Below, piece by piece: positions 25,753 to 34,518 of a stretch of 64,000 nt of DNA. The position numbers and the translations under genes are program-made. This stretch comes from Amycolatopsis orientalis DSM 43388 (GTDB lineage Bacteria; Actinomycetota; Actinomycetes; Mycobacteriales; Pseudonocardiaceae), in assembly GCF_000411975.1 (NCBI RefSeq), contig NZ_ASXG01000076.1, positions 1-64,000 of the forward strand. Direction: 5' to 3'. The stretch's first letter is position 1; every line of letters begins with the position of its first letter. Below the pieces are notes generated by a model. It was not told the origin of the DNA. It made no database searches and saw only the letters and a list, made by a program, of their open reading frames with translations.

Positions 25753-26997
25753 TCAGGCCGCCGGGGCGAGCCGGTTCGCCGCGCCGAGGCTCCGGATCGC
25801 CCACGCGCAGGCTGCCCCGAGCAGGGCCAGGATCAACCACGGCGCGGCGGGCACCCCGGCGTCCCGGGCCAGGTCCAGCACGGTCCCGGTGAAGAGGTTG
25901 CCGAGCAGGATCCCGACTCCCACCACCGTGTTGTACAGCCCGTAGTGGGTGGCGACGAGCCGATTGCCCGACAGCGCGACGATGGTGTCCATTTCGAACG
26001 GGAACACCACCAGCGTGCCCAAAGCCAGCAGCGCCGCGGAGAGGATCAGCGGGACCCAGGTCAGGACTGCGGGGCCGCCGGCGGCACCGGCGGTCAGCGC
26101 GGGCGGCAGGAACGCCGCGGCCATCAGCAGCAGGCCGGTGGCGAGGCAGCGGCCCGGGCTCCACCGTTCGCGGCACCAGGCGGTGATCCGGAGCTGCCCG
26201 GCGATCGCGAGGGCGCCGGACAGTCCGAAAAGGATCGCGACCAAGGCGGTGCCGGAGAAACCGGGGCCGGCGATCCGGCGCGCCTCGAGCGGCAGCGCGA
26301 GGTACACCTGGAACGACAGCACGTACGAGCCGATCATGGCGAGCGAGAACAGCACGAACGAGCGGTTCCGGAACACCCCGGCCCAGTCTTGCCGGATCGA
26401 GCGCGGCTGCGCGGGACGCTCGGCCGAGTGCGCCGGCAGCGCGCGGATCTGCAGGACCGTGAGCACCGCGAACACCGCGGCCGCGGTCAGGCAGGTCACC
26501 TTGAACGCCACGCTGGTCAAGACGAGCCCGACGACCGGGCCCAGCAGGATGCCGGTCTGGTAGAAGACGTTGAACAGCGCGAACGCCTCGACCCGCCGCT
26601 CGCCCGCGTCCGCCGCCAGGTAGGCGCGCACGGCCGGGTTGAACAGCGCACCGGCGAACCCGGTGGCGGCCGAGGCGATGATCAGCGCCGGGACCGAATC
26701 GACCAGGCCCAGCAGGGCGAACCCGCCGGTGCGCAGCGCGCAGCCGGCGATGATGAGCGGCTTGTAGCCCAGCCGGTCGGCCAGCGTGCCGCCGATCAGG
26801 AACATGCCCTGCTGGGAGAAGTTGCGCACGCCCATCACCAGCCCGACGACCCAGCCGGCCAGCGCGAGGTCCGCCGACAGGTGCGAGGCCAGATACGGCA
26901 TCAGCATGTAGAAGCCGAGGTTGATGGTGAGCTGGTTGAGCATGAGCAGCCGGGAAGGCCGGTCGAAGGACCGGTACCGGGTGATGAGCGAGGTCAC
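25753..26997 (-). CDS. MFS transporter
   Basis: 414 residues, twelve membrane segments. MFS motif A appears as [17 protein letters not shown] after helix 2. Resembles drug or small-molecule exporters; substrate unknown. GTG start overlaps the stop of the PLP enzyme (GTGA), so it likely exports that enzyme's product or a relative. Confidence 0.93.
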   Translation of the reverse strand: MTSLITRYRSFDRPSRLLMLNQLTINLGFYMLMPYLASHLSADLALAGWVVGLVMGVRNFSQQGMFLIGGTLADRLGYKPLIIAGCALRTGGFALLGLVDSVPALIIASAATGFAGALFNPAVRAYLAADAGERRVEAFALFNVFYQTGILLGPVVGLVLTSVAFKVTCLTAAAVFAVLTVLQIRALPAHSAERPAQPRSIRQDWAGVFRNRSFVLFSLAMIGSYVLSFQVYLALPLEARRIAGPGFSGTALVAILFGLSGALAIAGQLRITAWCRERWSPGRCLATGLLLMAAAFLPPALTAGAAGGPAVLTWVPLILSAALLALGTLVVFPFEMDTIVALSGNRLVATHYGLYNTVVGVGILLGNLFTGTVLDLARDAGVPAAPWLILALLGAACAWAIRSLGAANRLAPAA

Positions 26998-28106
26998 CGG
27001 ACCACCGCCAGGGTCGGGTCGACGACGTGCGTGCACCGGGTCCAGCGCTGCACGACCCGGTCGGCGGGAGCGCCGATGCGGTCGGGTTCCGCGGCGGGCG
27101 GCGCGTCGAGGAGACCGTGCTGCCGGCAGTAGTCGTCGTTGTAGACGGTGTCGAAGTACCGGTTCGGTCCGTCCGGGAAGACGGCGGCGATCCGGGCGTC
27201 GGCGGGTTCGGTGCGGGCCAGCCATCCGGCGACGTGCGCGACCGCGCCTACGCTCCAGCCGCCGGTGGCGTGGTGGGACGCGGCGAGCCGGCGGCAGGTC
27301 CAGGCCGCTTCCGCGGGGGAGACCCAGTGGACCTCGTCGAACCCCGCGTAGTCGACGTTGCGCGGGTAGATGCTGGAGCCGAGCCCGCGCATGAGCCGGG
27401 GTGCCGCGGGCTGGCCGAAGATGGTCGAGCCCACCGTGTCCACGCCGACGACCTTCAGGTGCGGGAAGTATTCCCGCAGCACCCGCGAGACCCCGGCGGA
27501 GTGGCCGCCGGTGCCGACCGAGCAGACGAGCACGTCGACCCGGCCGAGCTGGGCGACCAGTTCCAGGGCGAGCGGCGCGTAGGCCGCGACGTTGTCCGGG
27601 TTGTGGTACTGGTCCGGGCAGTAGGCTCCCGGCCGCTCGGCGAGCAGCCGGCGCACCCGTTCGCGGCGGGCTTCCTGCCAGCCGCCGGTCGGGTGCGGTT
27701 CGGTCACGAGCTCGACCCGGGCGCCGTAGGCGGACAGCATCCGGTGCACGATCGGCTCCAGGCCTGGATCGGTCACCACCGTCACAGGGTGGCCGTGCAC
27801 GATGCCTGCCAGTGCGAGCCCGAGGCCCAGCGTGCCGCTCGTCGATTCGACGATCGGGGCTCCGGGGGCCAGTTCGCCGCGGGCACGGGCCTGCTCGACC
27901 ATGTGCAGTGCGGGCCGGTCTTTCATGCCGCCGGGGTTGAATCCTTCGAGCTTGGCCCAGAAGCCGCGTCCCGCGGAGGCGAAGGGCTGATCGACCCAGA
28001 GCACCGGGGTGTTGCCGACCGCGCGGGCCGGGCTGTGGCACCGCGCGGCGGCGGTGAGCAGTTGAGGGGGAGAATTCGTTGCGGCAGGGGGCAAGACGGT
28101 TTCCAT
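26994..28106 (-). CDS. PLP-dependent cysteine synthase/beta-replacement enzyme
   Basis: 370 residues, fold-type II PLP enzyme. The PLP Lys is in [18 protein letters not shown], the substrate-binding loop in [16 protein letters not shown], and the phosphate loop in [17 protein letters not shown]. Related to CysK/CysM and to SbnA-type enzymes that make amino-acid building blocks. The C-terminal 60 residues ([21 protein letters not shown]) extend beyond CysK. Weak ribosome site GAAAAGAGA. With the MFS exporter it suggests synthesis and export of an amino-acid-derived metabolite; no sulfate-assimilation genes are nearby. Confidence 0.88.
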   Translation of the reverse strand: METVLPPAATNSPPQLLTAAARCHSPARAVGNTPVLWVDQPFASAGRGFWAKLEGFNPGGMKDRPALHMVEQARARGELAPGAPIVESTSGTLGLGLALAGIVHGHPVTVVTDPGLEPIVHRMLSAYGARVELVTEPHPTGGWQEARRERVRRLLAERPGAYCPDQYHNPDNVAAYAPLALELVAQLGRVDVLVCSVGTGGHSAGVSRVLREYFPHLKVVGVDTVGSTIFGQPAAPRLMRGLGSSIYPRNVDYAGFDEVHWVSPAEAAWTCRRLAASHHATGGWSVGAVAHVAGWLARTEPADARIAAVFPDGPNRYFDTVYNDDYCRQHGLLDAPPAAEPDRIGAPADRVVQRWTRCTHVVDPTLAVVR

Positions 28107-28174
28107 CGAGTCTCTTTTCGCGTGAGTGCCGCGGGCGCGGCGGAACGGGGTGACGGCAGGGGTTCCGGCGCCCG

Positions 28175-28573
28175 TCAGATCCGCGAGACGCAGAGCTCGA
28201 TCAGAAGTGCCGAGCCGGGGGATCCCCGGGGCGGCGGCCGTGCGGCCCATGGGCGCGACAGCGGGCGCGCCCCGGGCACCAGGCAGGCCGCGGCTGCCGT
28301 GGTGAGCACGGCCAGCCACAGGAAGTCGTTGGCGCTGCGAAGGAATCGGCAGAGCGTGTCGCTGCCGTCGTGGCCGTGGTGCCCTGATCCGCATCCCGGG
28401 TCGCTCGGCACCGCCGCGGTGTCGTTCGCGGCCGCGGCGTGCACGACGGCGGACCCGGCGTGGCCGGTCTCGCAGCAGGGTTGCGCGTGCAGGACCAGGA
28501 AACCGAACAGCACAGCGAAGACGGCCAGGGCGCGCCAGCCGGCGCGACGCTTCGTGGCGGAATGACACCTCAC
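28175..28573 (-). CDS. Small Cys/His-rich membrane protein (DUF6153-like)
   Basis: 132 residues. Helix 1 [24 protein letters not shown] ends in a Cys-Cys/His cluster, the outer loop holds [13 protein letters not shown], helix 2 is [16 protein letters not shown], and the tail ends LCVSRI, parallel to the 25243 protein. Likely envelope metal binding. GTG start. It heads the PLP-MFS operon, 96 bp downstream of a BlaI-type operator. Confidence 0.7.
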   Translation of the reverse strand: MRCHSATKRRAGWRALAVFAVLFGFLVLHAQPCCETGHAGSAVVHAAAANDTAAVPSDPGCGSGHHGHDGSDTLCRFLRSANDFLWLAVLTTAAAACLVPGARPLSRPWAARPPPRGSPGSALLIELCVSRI

Positions 28574-28668
28574 AGTCAGCGGACCGTATCAGCGATGATC
28601 TTGTGCTCGCCACGTTCTGCGGCTGCGATCACCTTGCCATGACTGCGGATTCACTCGTTTGATATGAC

Positions 28669-28685
28669 TACTACGTACGGTAGTT
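28669..28685. promoter_or_regulatory. BlaI-type operator upstream of PLP-MFS operon
   Basis: TACTACGTACGGTAGTT contains the dyad ACTAC-GTACG-GTAGT. It lies 96 bp before the GTG at 28573 and would control the small protein, PLP enzyme, MFS and perhaps the two following genes. Confidence 0.6.
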
Positions 28686-28763
28686 GAAATCCGCGTGACG
28701 GGAATCCGACGAACGGCCGGAGCCGGTCGGGTCAGCGGCTGTCCGCCGACCGGCGCACGCGGC

Positions 28764-28788
28764 TACTACTCTACTAAGTAGAGAAGTA
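28764..28788. promoter_or_regulatory. Double overlapping BlaI-type dyad upstream of secreted protein gene
   Basis: Two TACT...AGTA 17-mers overlap, TACTACTCTACTAAGTA (28764-28780) and TACTAAGTAGAGAAGTA (28772-28788), around the perfect core CTCTACT-A-AGTAGAG. They lie 116 bp before the ATG at 28904. Confidence 0.55.
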
Positions 28789-28903
28789 GAAATCGGCCCC
28801 CTTGCGACTTTCGTAGCTGTGCCACCGGATCACGCCGGGCTACTTTCATGCGCACTGTCCGCACTCCCGGACGGGTCCCCACGGAAATCGCAAGGAGTTT
28901 GCC

Positions 28904-29569
28904 ATGCGCAAATGGCGGCTGCTTTTCCTCACGTCGTTCGCGGTCGCGGCTCTCGCGGCCACTACGGCGGAGGCGTCGGCAAGCAACAGCTGGAACGGAT
29001 ACCACTGGGCTCGCTCGTCCACCTCCAGCACGGTGCGCCTGACCGTGCTCGACAGCGTCACGTCGAGCTGGGACGCCAACCTCAGCAAGGCCAATGCCGA
29101 CTGGAACCGGTCACCGGTGTTCGAGAACACCCTTTCCACGAGCGACAGCAGCGCGACGACCCGGCGCAGCTGCCCCGCGGCGGCCGGGAAAGTCCGGGTG
29201 TGCAACTACACCTACGGCAGCACCGGCTGGCTCGGCGTCGCCGAAATCGATTTGTCGAGCGGCACCCACATCGCGTGGGGAACCACGAAGGTCAACGATT
29301 CCTATTCGATGGGGACTTACGCCAAACAGCACGTGATTTGCCAGGAGGTGGGCCACGACTTCGGCCTGGACCACCAGTTCACCAACGCGGGTTCGTGCAT
29401 GGACTACGCCGGGCAGAGCGACCCGGCCTACGTTTCCCCCAATTCGCACGACTACAGCGAACTGCTCTCGATTTACAACCACGGAGACGGTTCGGCCGCG
29501 GCCTCGAACGGCTCGCAGTCGAAGATCGTCGCCGGGGGCGTCGTGACCTCGATCTTCTGGAAGGACTGA
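28904..29569 (+). CDS. Secreted metalloprotease-like protein with QEVGH motif
   Basis: 221 residues. Signal peptide ends near ATTAEASA. The domain carries HVICQEVGHDFGLDHQ and SCMDYAG, the layout of a metzincin-type site (HExxHxxGxxH plus Met-turn), but the first zinc His is Gln (CQEVGH). I recall this C-Q-E-x-G-H form as common in actinobacterial homologues, so it is probably a family trait rather than a local mutation; activity is doubtful. Ribosome site AAGGAG. The upstream region holds a double BlaI-type dyad. Confidence 0.8.
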   Translation: MRKWRLLFLTSFAVAALAATTAEASASNSWNGYHWARSSTSSTVRLTVLDSVTSSWDANLSKANADWNRSPVFENTLSTSDSSATTRRSCPAAAGKVRVCNYTYGSTGWLGVAEIDLSSGTHIAWGTTKVNDSYSMGTYAKQHVICQEVGHDFGLDHQFTNAGSCMDYAGQSDPAYVSPNSHDYSELLSIYNHGDGSAAASNGSQSKIVAGGVVTSIFWKD

Positions 29570-29577
29570 CCGTCGCG

Positions 29578-29612
29578 CACCGGCCGGCCCGGCACCTCCG
29601 GGGCGGCCGGTG
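29578..29612 (+). terminator. Hairpin after secreted protein gene
   Basis: CACCGGCCG (29578-29586) pairs with CGGCCGGTG (29604-29612), 9 bp with a 17-nt loop, just after the stop at 29569. Some read-through into the next gene 23 bp later is possible. Confidence 0.4.
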
Positions 29613-29634
29613 TCCCCTTGTGCGAGGAGATTCC

Positions 29635-30090
29635 ATGAAACCAGCGGTGCCGACAGCTTTTCTGGGAATGCTCGCGGTCGTGGCGGGCGGCTGCAGCTCG
29701 GCGGCTCCCCGGGGCGACTCCATTCCTTCGCATCAGCCGTCCGCGGTCAAGGTCCCGTCCGGGACGGTCGACATCGTCGTGGCGGAGCCGGCCAGCCGTG
29801 CGGGCCGCGCCGTCCGCTATTTCCGGCTTGAAGACGGCCAGGGAAAAGCGGTGCTGGAGCGTGAATTCCGGACCGCTCCGGCGGAGTTGTCCGCGCCGTT
29901 GGCGGTCGGCCGCTACCGGGTGGTCACTTGGACCAGGGACTGCACCGGCGCCTGCCGGGATGCCGTGGACGCGAACCTCGGCCGGGCAGCCGGCATTTGC
30001 GGAACCCGTATTACCGTCCCGAATGAAGCGGTGACACGGGTTTCCGTCAGTGCACCGTCCGGTGTGGACTGTTCGATGCGGACAGGCTAG
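29635..30090 (+). CDS. Putative lipoprotein
   Basis: 151 residues. Lipobox VAGGCSS at residue 20, then a beta-rich domain (VDIVVAEPAS, RYRVVTWTRDC) with four Cys in the C-terminal third (DCTGACRD, GICG, DCSM) that could form two disulfides. No recognised family. The ATG has GAGGAGA upstream. Its end overlaps the convergent frameshifted gene by 4 bp. Confidence 0.75.
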   Translation: MKPAVPTAFLGMLAVVAGGCSSAAPRGDSIPSHQPSAVKVPSGTVDIVVAEPASRAGRAVRYFRLEDGQGKAVLEREFRTAPAELSAPLAVGRYRVVTWTRDCTGACRDAVDANLGRAAGICGTRITVPNEAVTRVSVSAPSGVDCSMRTG

Positions 30091-31165
30091 GGCGTCGCGG
30101 GTGTGCGGCCGGACTGGCCGAGCAGGACCACGAGCACCGAAACCAGCGCGGATACGGCCACGACTCCGCCGACCAGTTCGGCCGACCAGCGAATACCGTA
30201 GGACAGTTGCACCGCCGCCAGCACCCCGGACCACAACAGGACCGGGACGATTCCCGCAGCCGCCAGTGATTGTGCGCGGCGCGACGCTCCCGCTCGTCGT
30301 ACGCCGTAGAGAGCGGCATCGGCTGCGAGCCCGGCGACAGCGGCGGCGAGAACGACCCGCCCGCCGGTGAAGCCGAAGTCGACGAGCGTGGACGCGAGAA
30401 CCGCGTGCGCGGTCAGGAACACCGTGGTGGCGCCGAACGGCAGCTTCCACGTCCGGGCGAGGTAGGCCAGCGGCGCGACGACTACGAGGGAGGTCAGCAC
30501 GTAGCTGCCCAGTCCGGCCTCTGCCCTGGTCTCCGCCGCGATGTGGGCCGGGTGCCCTCGGGGAAGTGCCCGACCGTGTAGACCGGGGCATCGCTGAAGA
30601 ATCCGGACAGGAAGCTCAACGCGAACGCCGCGACCGCCGACAATGCCAGCAGCGCCAGCACTGTCGCCGCCAGCGACGGTTCGCCTTTCACCCGAGCCGA
30701 CAGGACCGGCCCCGCCAACAGGAACCCGGCACCGGCGAACAACAGCAGATGCGACGGGCTCAGCAACGCGTCGATCCCGGCCTCGATGCCGAACACCTCG
30801 TGCCACGCGAGATCGGCCGCGCCTCCCGCGGCGAAGATCCCGGCGCCCACGAGCGGCCAGCCGTATCCCGCCGGAGGGGCGAGGACCGCCCGCCAGGGCG
30901 GCGCCGTTCCGCGCCGCCGCCAGCCCATCGCCAGCAACCAGAGGCCGAGCAGGAGCAGGCCGCCGTAGAGCAGTCCGTGCCACGGCGTGAAGAACGAATC
31001 CGGCAGGCCCAGCCAGTGCGCCCGCCCGTCGAGGAACACCGCGACGACGAGCCACAGGCCCAGCAGCGCGGCTCCGATGTCCTCCCAGCGGGCGCTGAAC
31101 GCGCGACCGGCAGGGGCGAGGCCGGACCGGCTCGCGGTCGTTGCTGCTTCCCGATGCGTGACCAT
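30087..31165 (-). pseudogene. Frameshifted polytopic membrane protein, CsoR-operator controlled
   Basis: About 359 residues if repaired. The first half (FFTPWHGLLYGGLLLLGLWLLAMGWRRRG..., VYTVGHFPEGT) is in one frame and the second (AHIAAETRAEAGLGSYVLTSLVVVAPLAYLA...) in another. The break falls at the CCC run at 30550-30552: one more C would give EGTPAHIAAE and restore a single reading frame. It is either a real one-base deletion or a sequencing error. Multi-helix protein of an unnamed actinobacterial family. AGGAGG precedes the ATG, and two CsoR-type operators lie upstream. Confidence 0.75.
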
Positions 31166-31176
31166 CACGTCCTCCT

Positions 31177-31226
31177 ATACCGGGCAGGGGTATCGAATAA
31201 CCTGAAGATATACCCCGTGGGGGTAT
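31177..31226. promoter_or_regulatory. Two CsoR-type operators upstream of frameshifted membrane gene
   Basis: ATACCCCGTGGGGGTAT (31210-31226) is a perfect 7-3-7 dyad, the best of its kind here. ATACCGGGCAGGGGTAT (31177-31193) is a weaker copy abutting the AGGAGG of the gene starting at 31165. Confidence 0.75.
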
Positions 31227-31491
31227 TAGGCAAGCGTGAGGTGCGCTGCCGCGGCGAGCGGGGGACATCGGTACGGCGCGGACGATCTGTCCGGGTGGCG
31301 GTCATCCTGTGTGCCAAAGAGGCTGGGCTCGGCCTGCTGTGGCAGCGCGCGGAAATTCGGCGCCGGATGGTCGGTTCGCGGGCGTCACTGGACCTGATCG
31401 AGTGCGCTTTGGGCTGCGATCACGAGGATTTCATGCGGCGCGCCCGTTTTCGTGCGGTCGCGGCAGGCGGTCCTGGGATCGAGGCGGGCAC

Positions 31492-31525
31492 GGACGCGGG
31501 CCTCGGAGGAACGAGGCCCGCGTCC
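31492..31525. other. 14-bp perfect hairpin in gene-free stretch
   Basis: GGACGCGGGCCTCG (31492-31505) pairs with 31512-31525 around GAGGAA. The stretch 31227-31602 has no convincing gene on either strand, so this terminator-like hairpin has no obvious transcript to end. A short RNA from the region is possible. Confidence 0.45.
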
Positions 31526-31602
31526 GCGTTACGCGCCGGCCGAGGGGGAGGGTCCGGCGCGGCCGCGAGACAGCATGCGGGAAGCTCGCGACATAACCGA
31601 CA

Positions 31603-31619
31603 TACTAGGAAACTTAGTA
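31603..31619. promoter_or_regulatory. BlaI-type operator, distal site
   Basis: TACTAGGAAACTTAGTA, 85 bp before the start at 31704, with a second site at 31660-31676. Confidence 0.6.
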
Positions 31620-31659
31620 ATTGATGGCAAGGCGGGATTCCGGAAGGCTCCTCGCGTAC

Positions 31660-31676
31660 TACGATCTCGCTTAGTA
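31660..31676. promoter_or_regulatory. BlaI-type operator, proximal site
   Basis: TACGATCTCGCTTAGTA lies 28 bp before the ATG at 31704. The paired sites start 57 bp apart. Confidence 0.55.
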
Positions 31677-31703
31677 GAGGTGGCTGGTGCGAGGAGTTGT
31701 GAC

Positions 31704-32021
31704 ATGCCGAAGGTGTCGACGAGAGGGCGCGACCGCCGCGCGAGGCAGCGCGCGCTCGAGGCCGGGGTCCGCCGCGCGGCGGTCAAGCCCGAGAAGGCCG
31801 GCTACACCGGCGCGTACCGGAAATGGCTCGTCGTGCGGGTCGCGGGTTTCGTGCTGATGGGGGTCGGGGTCGTGATGGCGATCGTCCACATCGGAGCGCA
31901 CCTGGGGAAGTTCTCCTTGCTGCCGACGGTGGGCTTGCAGGACCTGCTGATCGGCTGGCCGATGGCGGGCGTGCTGTTCCTCATCGGCGGGGTGTTCGCG
32001 GGCCGGCGGTTTCGCGCCTGA
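31704..32021 (+). CDS. Small two-helix membrane protein
   Basis: 105 residues. Basic N-terminus (STRGRDRRARQRALEAGVRR), helix WLVVRVAGFVLMGVGVVMAIVHIGAHLG, short loop, helix LIGWPMAGVLFLIGGVFAGRRF. No known family. ATG follows GAGGAGTTGTGAC. Two BlaI-type operators upstream. The 3' end overlaps the convergent VanZ-like gene by 41 bp. Confidence 0.75.
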   Translation: MPKVSTRGRDRRARQRALEAGVRRAAVKPEKAGYTGAYRKWLVVRVAGFVLMGVGVVMAIVHIGAHLGKFSLLPTVGLQDLLIGWPMAGVLFLIGGVFAGRRFRA

Positions 32022-32526
32022 CCGTCCTGCGCCGCAGGAGCACCGCGCCGAGCAGGGCTCCGGCGAGCGCGCCCGCGACATTGGCGAGCACGTCGGCGAG
32101 GCTGCACCACCGGCCGGGGATCTGCGATTGGGCCAGTTCGATCGCGGGCGGCAGCGTGAGGGCGAGCACGACTGCGGGTACGGTGCGGCCGACGGTGAGC
32201 ACTGCCGAGGCGGTCAGCGGCAGGAGAAGGAGCAGGTTGAGCACGTTGCCGGCGATCCCGCCGCCAGAGTTCAGCACCGTGCCCACGAGGTCGGGGAAGT
32301 CCTCGGGCAGGCAGGCGTGCAGGCCGTTGGTGTGCCGCTCGCTGCCGGGTGGCAGAGTGAGCGCGAGAACCGCGGACAACAGCACGACGGTGATCAGGAT
32401 GCCGCGCGCGGGCCACTCGGTCCGCTTGGCCAGCGGCCGGGCCGCGGAGAGGCCGACGAGTGCGCCGAGGGCCAGTACGGCAATGGTCCAGGCGGACACG
32501 GGCACGACGGCGCCGAATACCAGCAC
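31981..32526 (-). CDS. VanZ family membrane protein
   Basis: 181 residues, four or five helices. GGGIAGNVLNLLLLLPL, PPAIELAQSQIPGRWCSLADVLANVAGALAGALLG is the VanZ-like signature (E..Q....R...D...N..G). Function in teicoplanin resistance is known only for a few members. GTG start; a BlaI-type operator lies 59 bp upstream, shared with the divergent DUF2231-like gene. Confidence 0.88.
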   Translation of the reverse strand: MLVFGAVVPVSAWTIAVLALGALVGLSAARPLAKRTEWPARGILITVVLLSAVLALTLPPGSERHTNGLHACLPEDFPDLVGTVLNSGGGIAGNVLNLLLLLPLTASAVLTVGRTVPAVVLALTLPPAIELAQSQIPGRWCSLADVLANVAGALAGALLGAVLLRRRTVRRETAGPRTPRR

Positions 32527-32584
32527 GGCTGCTCCTCGCTGCAGTCCGGCGGGGAAGCCGGGCGGGACACGGGAGCCGACATAA

Positions 32585-32601
32585 TACTAAGTGAAATAGT
32601 A
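32585..32601. promoter_or_regulatory. BlaI-type operator between divergent vanZ-like and 32630 genes
   Basis: TACTAAGTGAAATAGTA has near-perfect ends. It lies 59 bp from the VanZ-like start and 29 bp from the forward gene, so it could control both. Confidence 0.65.
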
Positions 32602-32629
32602 TCAACGGGGTGAGTTCATTGCGTCTACC

Positions 32630-33145
32630 ATGCTGCGGAACGGATCCGGTGCGGTCCTGGGAACCGGCGTGACCGAGACAGCGGAGGAAGCCGCTCCGGT
32701 CCGGACGAGGTCGCGGGTGCGGCTGCACCCGGTGCTGGTGGCCGTCCCGATCGGATGCTGGTTCGCGAGCACGGTGCTGGACCTGGCGGCGCGCTCGCAC
32801 GATCCACGGGAATTCACCACCGCGGCAACGTGGCTGGTCGGGATCGGGCTGCTCGGCGCAGCGGTCGCCGGGTTCGCGGGATTTGTCGACGGGTTGCCGA
32901 TCCGCTCGGGCACTGCCGCCTACCGGCGCCTGCTGGTGCACCTGAGCCTGGCGATGGCGCTCATCCTGGCGTACCTGGTCGAGTACGTGCTCCGGCTGGG
33001 CGCTCCGCCCGACCGGGCGATCCCGGCGGGCGTGCTGGTTTACGCGCTCGCCAACGCGGCGGCGCTCGTGGCGACCGTGGTGTGGGGCGCGCTGGTCGCG
33101 CACCGGCTCGGGACTGCGCTGCCGGATGGTGGCGGCGAAGGCTGA
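32630..33145 (+). CDS. DUF2231-like membrane protein
   Basis: 171 residues, four helices. HPVLVAVPIGCWFASTVLDLAAR is the DUF2231 opening (HPxxVxxPxGxxxxxxxxDL), followed by ATWLVGIGLLGAAVAGFAGFVD. Members often lie near heme or copper respiratory genes; function unknown. ATG chosen at first in-frame start; no strong ribosome site. BlaI-type operator 29 bp upstream. Confidence 0.82.
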   Translation: MLRNGSGAVLGTGVTETAEEAAPVRTRSRVRLHPVLVAVPIGCWFASTVLDLAARSHDPREFTTAATWLVGIGLLGAAVAGFAGFVDGLPIRSGTAAYRRLLVHLSLAMALILAYLVEYVLRLGAPPDRAIPAGVLVYALANAAALVATVVWGALVAHRLGTALPDGGGEG

Positions 33146-34011
33146 CACGGATCGGACCGCCAGACGGCATCGGTAGTTCGTGGGTGAGCACCCGGACGTG
33201 AAGCGCGAGGCGGCGAGGTGCGGGCGGTTGCCGAGGCGGCGATCCGTGCAGCAGCAGAGGCAGGACAACCCGGCCGACCTGATCAACGTCGCGTGGAGGA
33301 GCTGGTGCGGCCTGCTGAGGGTCGCCGGGGCACGTGACGCCGGACGCGATGGCAGCCGTGCTCCGCACGGATGTCAACCCGCGGTTCACTACGATGGTCG
33401 CGGCCCGGGCTGACGGGCCGAGTGTGCCTGCCTGGATCGCGGCCCGGTGGCGGACCCGGCCGCGCGGCGTAGCGAGTTCGATCGGACGAAGACCTGGGCG
33501 CAGGCGACCACGCTGGGCAAGTTCCAAGGCACGACTGGCGGATTTGCAGGCACCGCACGCGATCGGCCCGGCCGGGCTGTGGTTGGAGGGGCGTGCTGCC
33601 GGGGAATGTCGTGCGCTTCGCCGGTGAGGCACGGATGGCTGCGTCGACATGTGCGAGACCGGCGACTCGAAGTGGGTGACGTTGCTGATCAGCCCGCTGC
33701 ACAGTAGCGGATCGAGGAGAGTCGCGGTGATTGCCATGTTCTGAAGCACATGGCTGGGACTGTGCGAGCGAGCAGCGGAACGGCTGGCGGCGCTTCAGGA
33801 CGAGCGGCGGAAGCTGAGTGGCTGGGCGGCGCAGCTGTCTGCGGCGTTCGAGCGGTGTCGGCCTACCACGGCAACAACTAACTGCCCTCGCTGGAGGGGA
33901 TCTGCCGCTCGCGCCGCCGGTCGCTGTTCACCCTGGTCGACGTTCGATCTTGAGGGTCGAGGTCGAGTTCACGAATTTGGTGGGCTGTGATCCGATCTTG
34001 ATCTCGCGGGA
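33146..34011. other. Degraded stretch, possible left boundary of acquired cassette
   Basis: About 870 bp without an intact gene. Fragments such as ERLAALQDERRKLSGWAAQLSAAFERC (interrupted reading near 33770-33880) look like remains of a recombinase- or phage-type gene, but I cannot identify them. It lies immediately left of the CmtR/P-type ATPase/LspA/CDF/CtaG module. Confidence 0.4.
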
Positions 34012-34518
34012 TCACGGTGCCGAGTCCCTCGTGGTGCCATCGGTGGCGCGGAGACTGGCCAGAACCAGCACAGCGCCGCCGACGGTGATGAAGACATCGG
34101 CGAGGTTGAATGTGGGGAACCAGCCGGTGTGCAGGTAGTCGGTCACGACCCCGTCGGCGGCCCGGTCGGCGAGGTTGGCGATCGCCCCGGCCAGCACCGC
34201 GGCCAGCCCCAGCCGTACAGCCAGGTTCGCCGTGCGTGCTTTGCGCCAGGCGAACACCGCGAGCCCGGCGACGATCAACCCGGTGACACCGAGCACCACC
34301 CAACCGGGCAGGGTGTCGCCGAGGCTGAACGCCACCCCGGAGTTGAACGTCAGCCGCAGCTGAATCACCCCGAGATCGGCCGACGTCCCGTCAGCCAAGG
34401 CCCCGCTCGCCCAGGCTTTCAGGCCGAGGTCGAGCGCGGCCAGCAGCGCGGCGGTGGCCGCCAGCGCGACCCGTGCTCGGGTCACTCTGGCCGTGCGAGT
34501 GGGTTGACCGGTCGTCAC
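34012..34518 (-). CDS. lspA: Lipoprotein signal peptidase (LspA)
   Basis: 168 residues, four helices. The two catalytic Asp are in NLADRAADGVVTDYL and FNLADVFITVGG; FNSGVAFSLG is the third family motif. It cleaves prolipoprotein signals. GTG start overlaps the stop of the P-type ATPase (GTGA). LspA beside a Cd/Pb ATPase is known from pbr-type metal-resistance operons (PbrC), so this is probably an accessory copy carried by the metal cassette rather than the housekeeping gene. Confidence 0.93.
   Translation of the reverse strand: MTTGQPTRTARVTRARVALAATAALLAALDLGLKAWASGALADGTSADLGVIQLRLTFNSGVAFSLGDTLPGWVVLGVTGLIVAGLAVFAWRKARTANLAVRLGLAAVLAGAIANLADRAADGVVTDYLHTGWFPTFNLADVFITVGGAVLVLASLRATDGTTRDSAP

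Noticed and set aside
31269..31624. Possible plus-strand gene (VAVILCAKEAGLGLLWQ...)
   Set aside because: No ribosome site, no family resemblance, runs through a 14-bp hairpin and a BlaI-type operator.
33334..33740. Short readings in the degraded stretch
   Set aside because: No intact start-stop frame with a recognisable domain; reported only as a degraded region.
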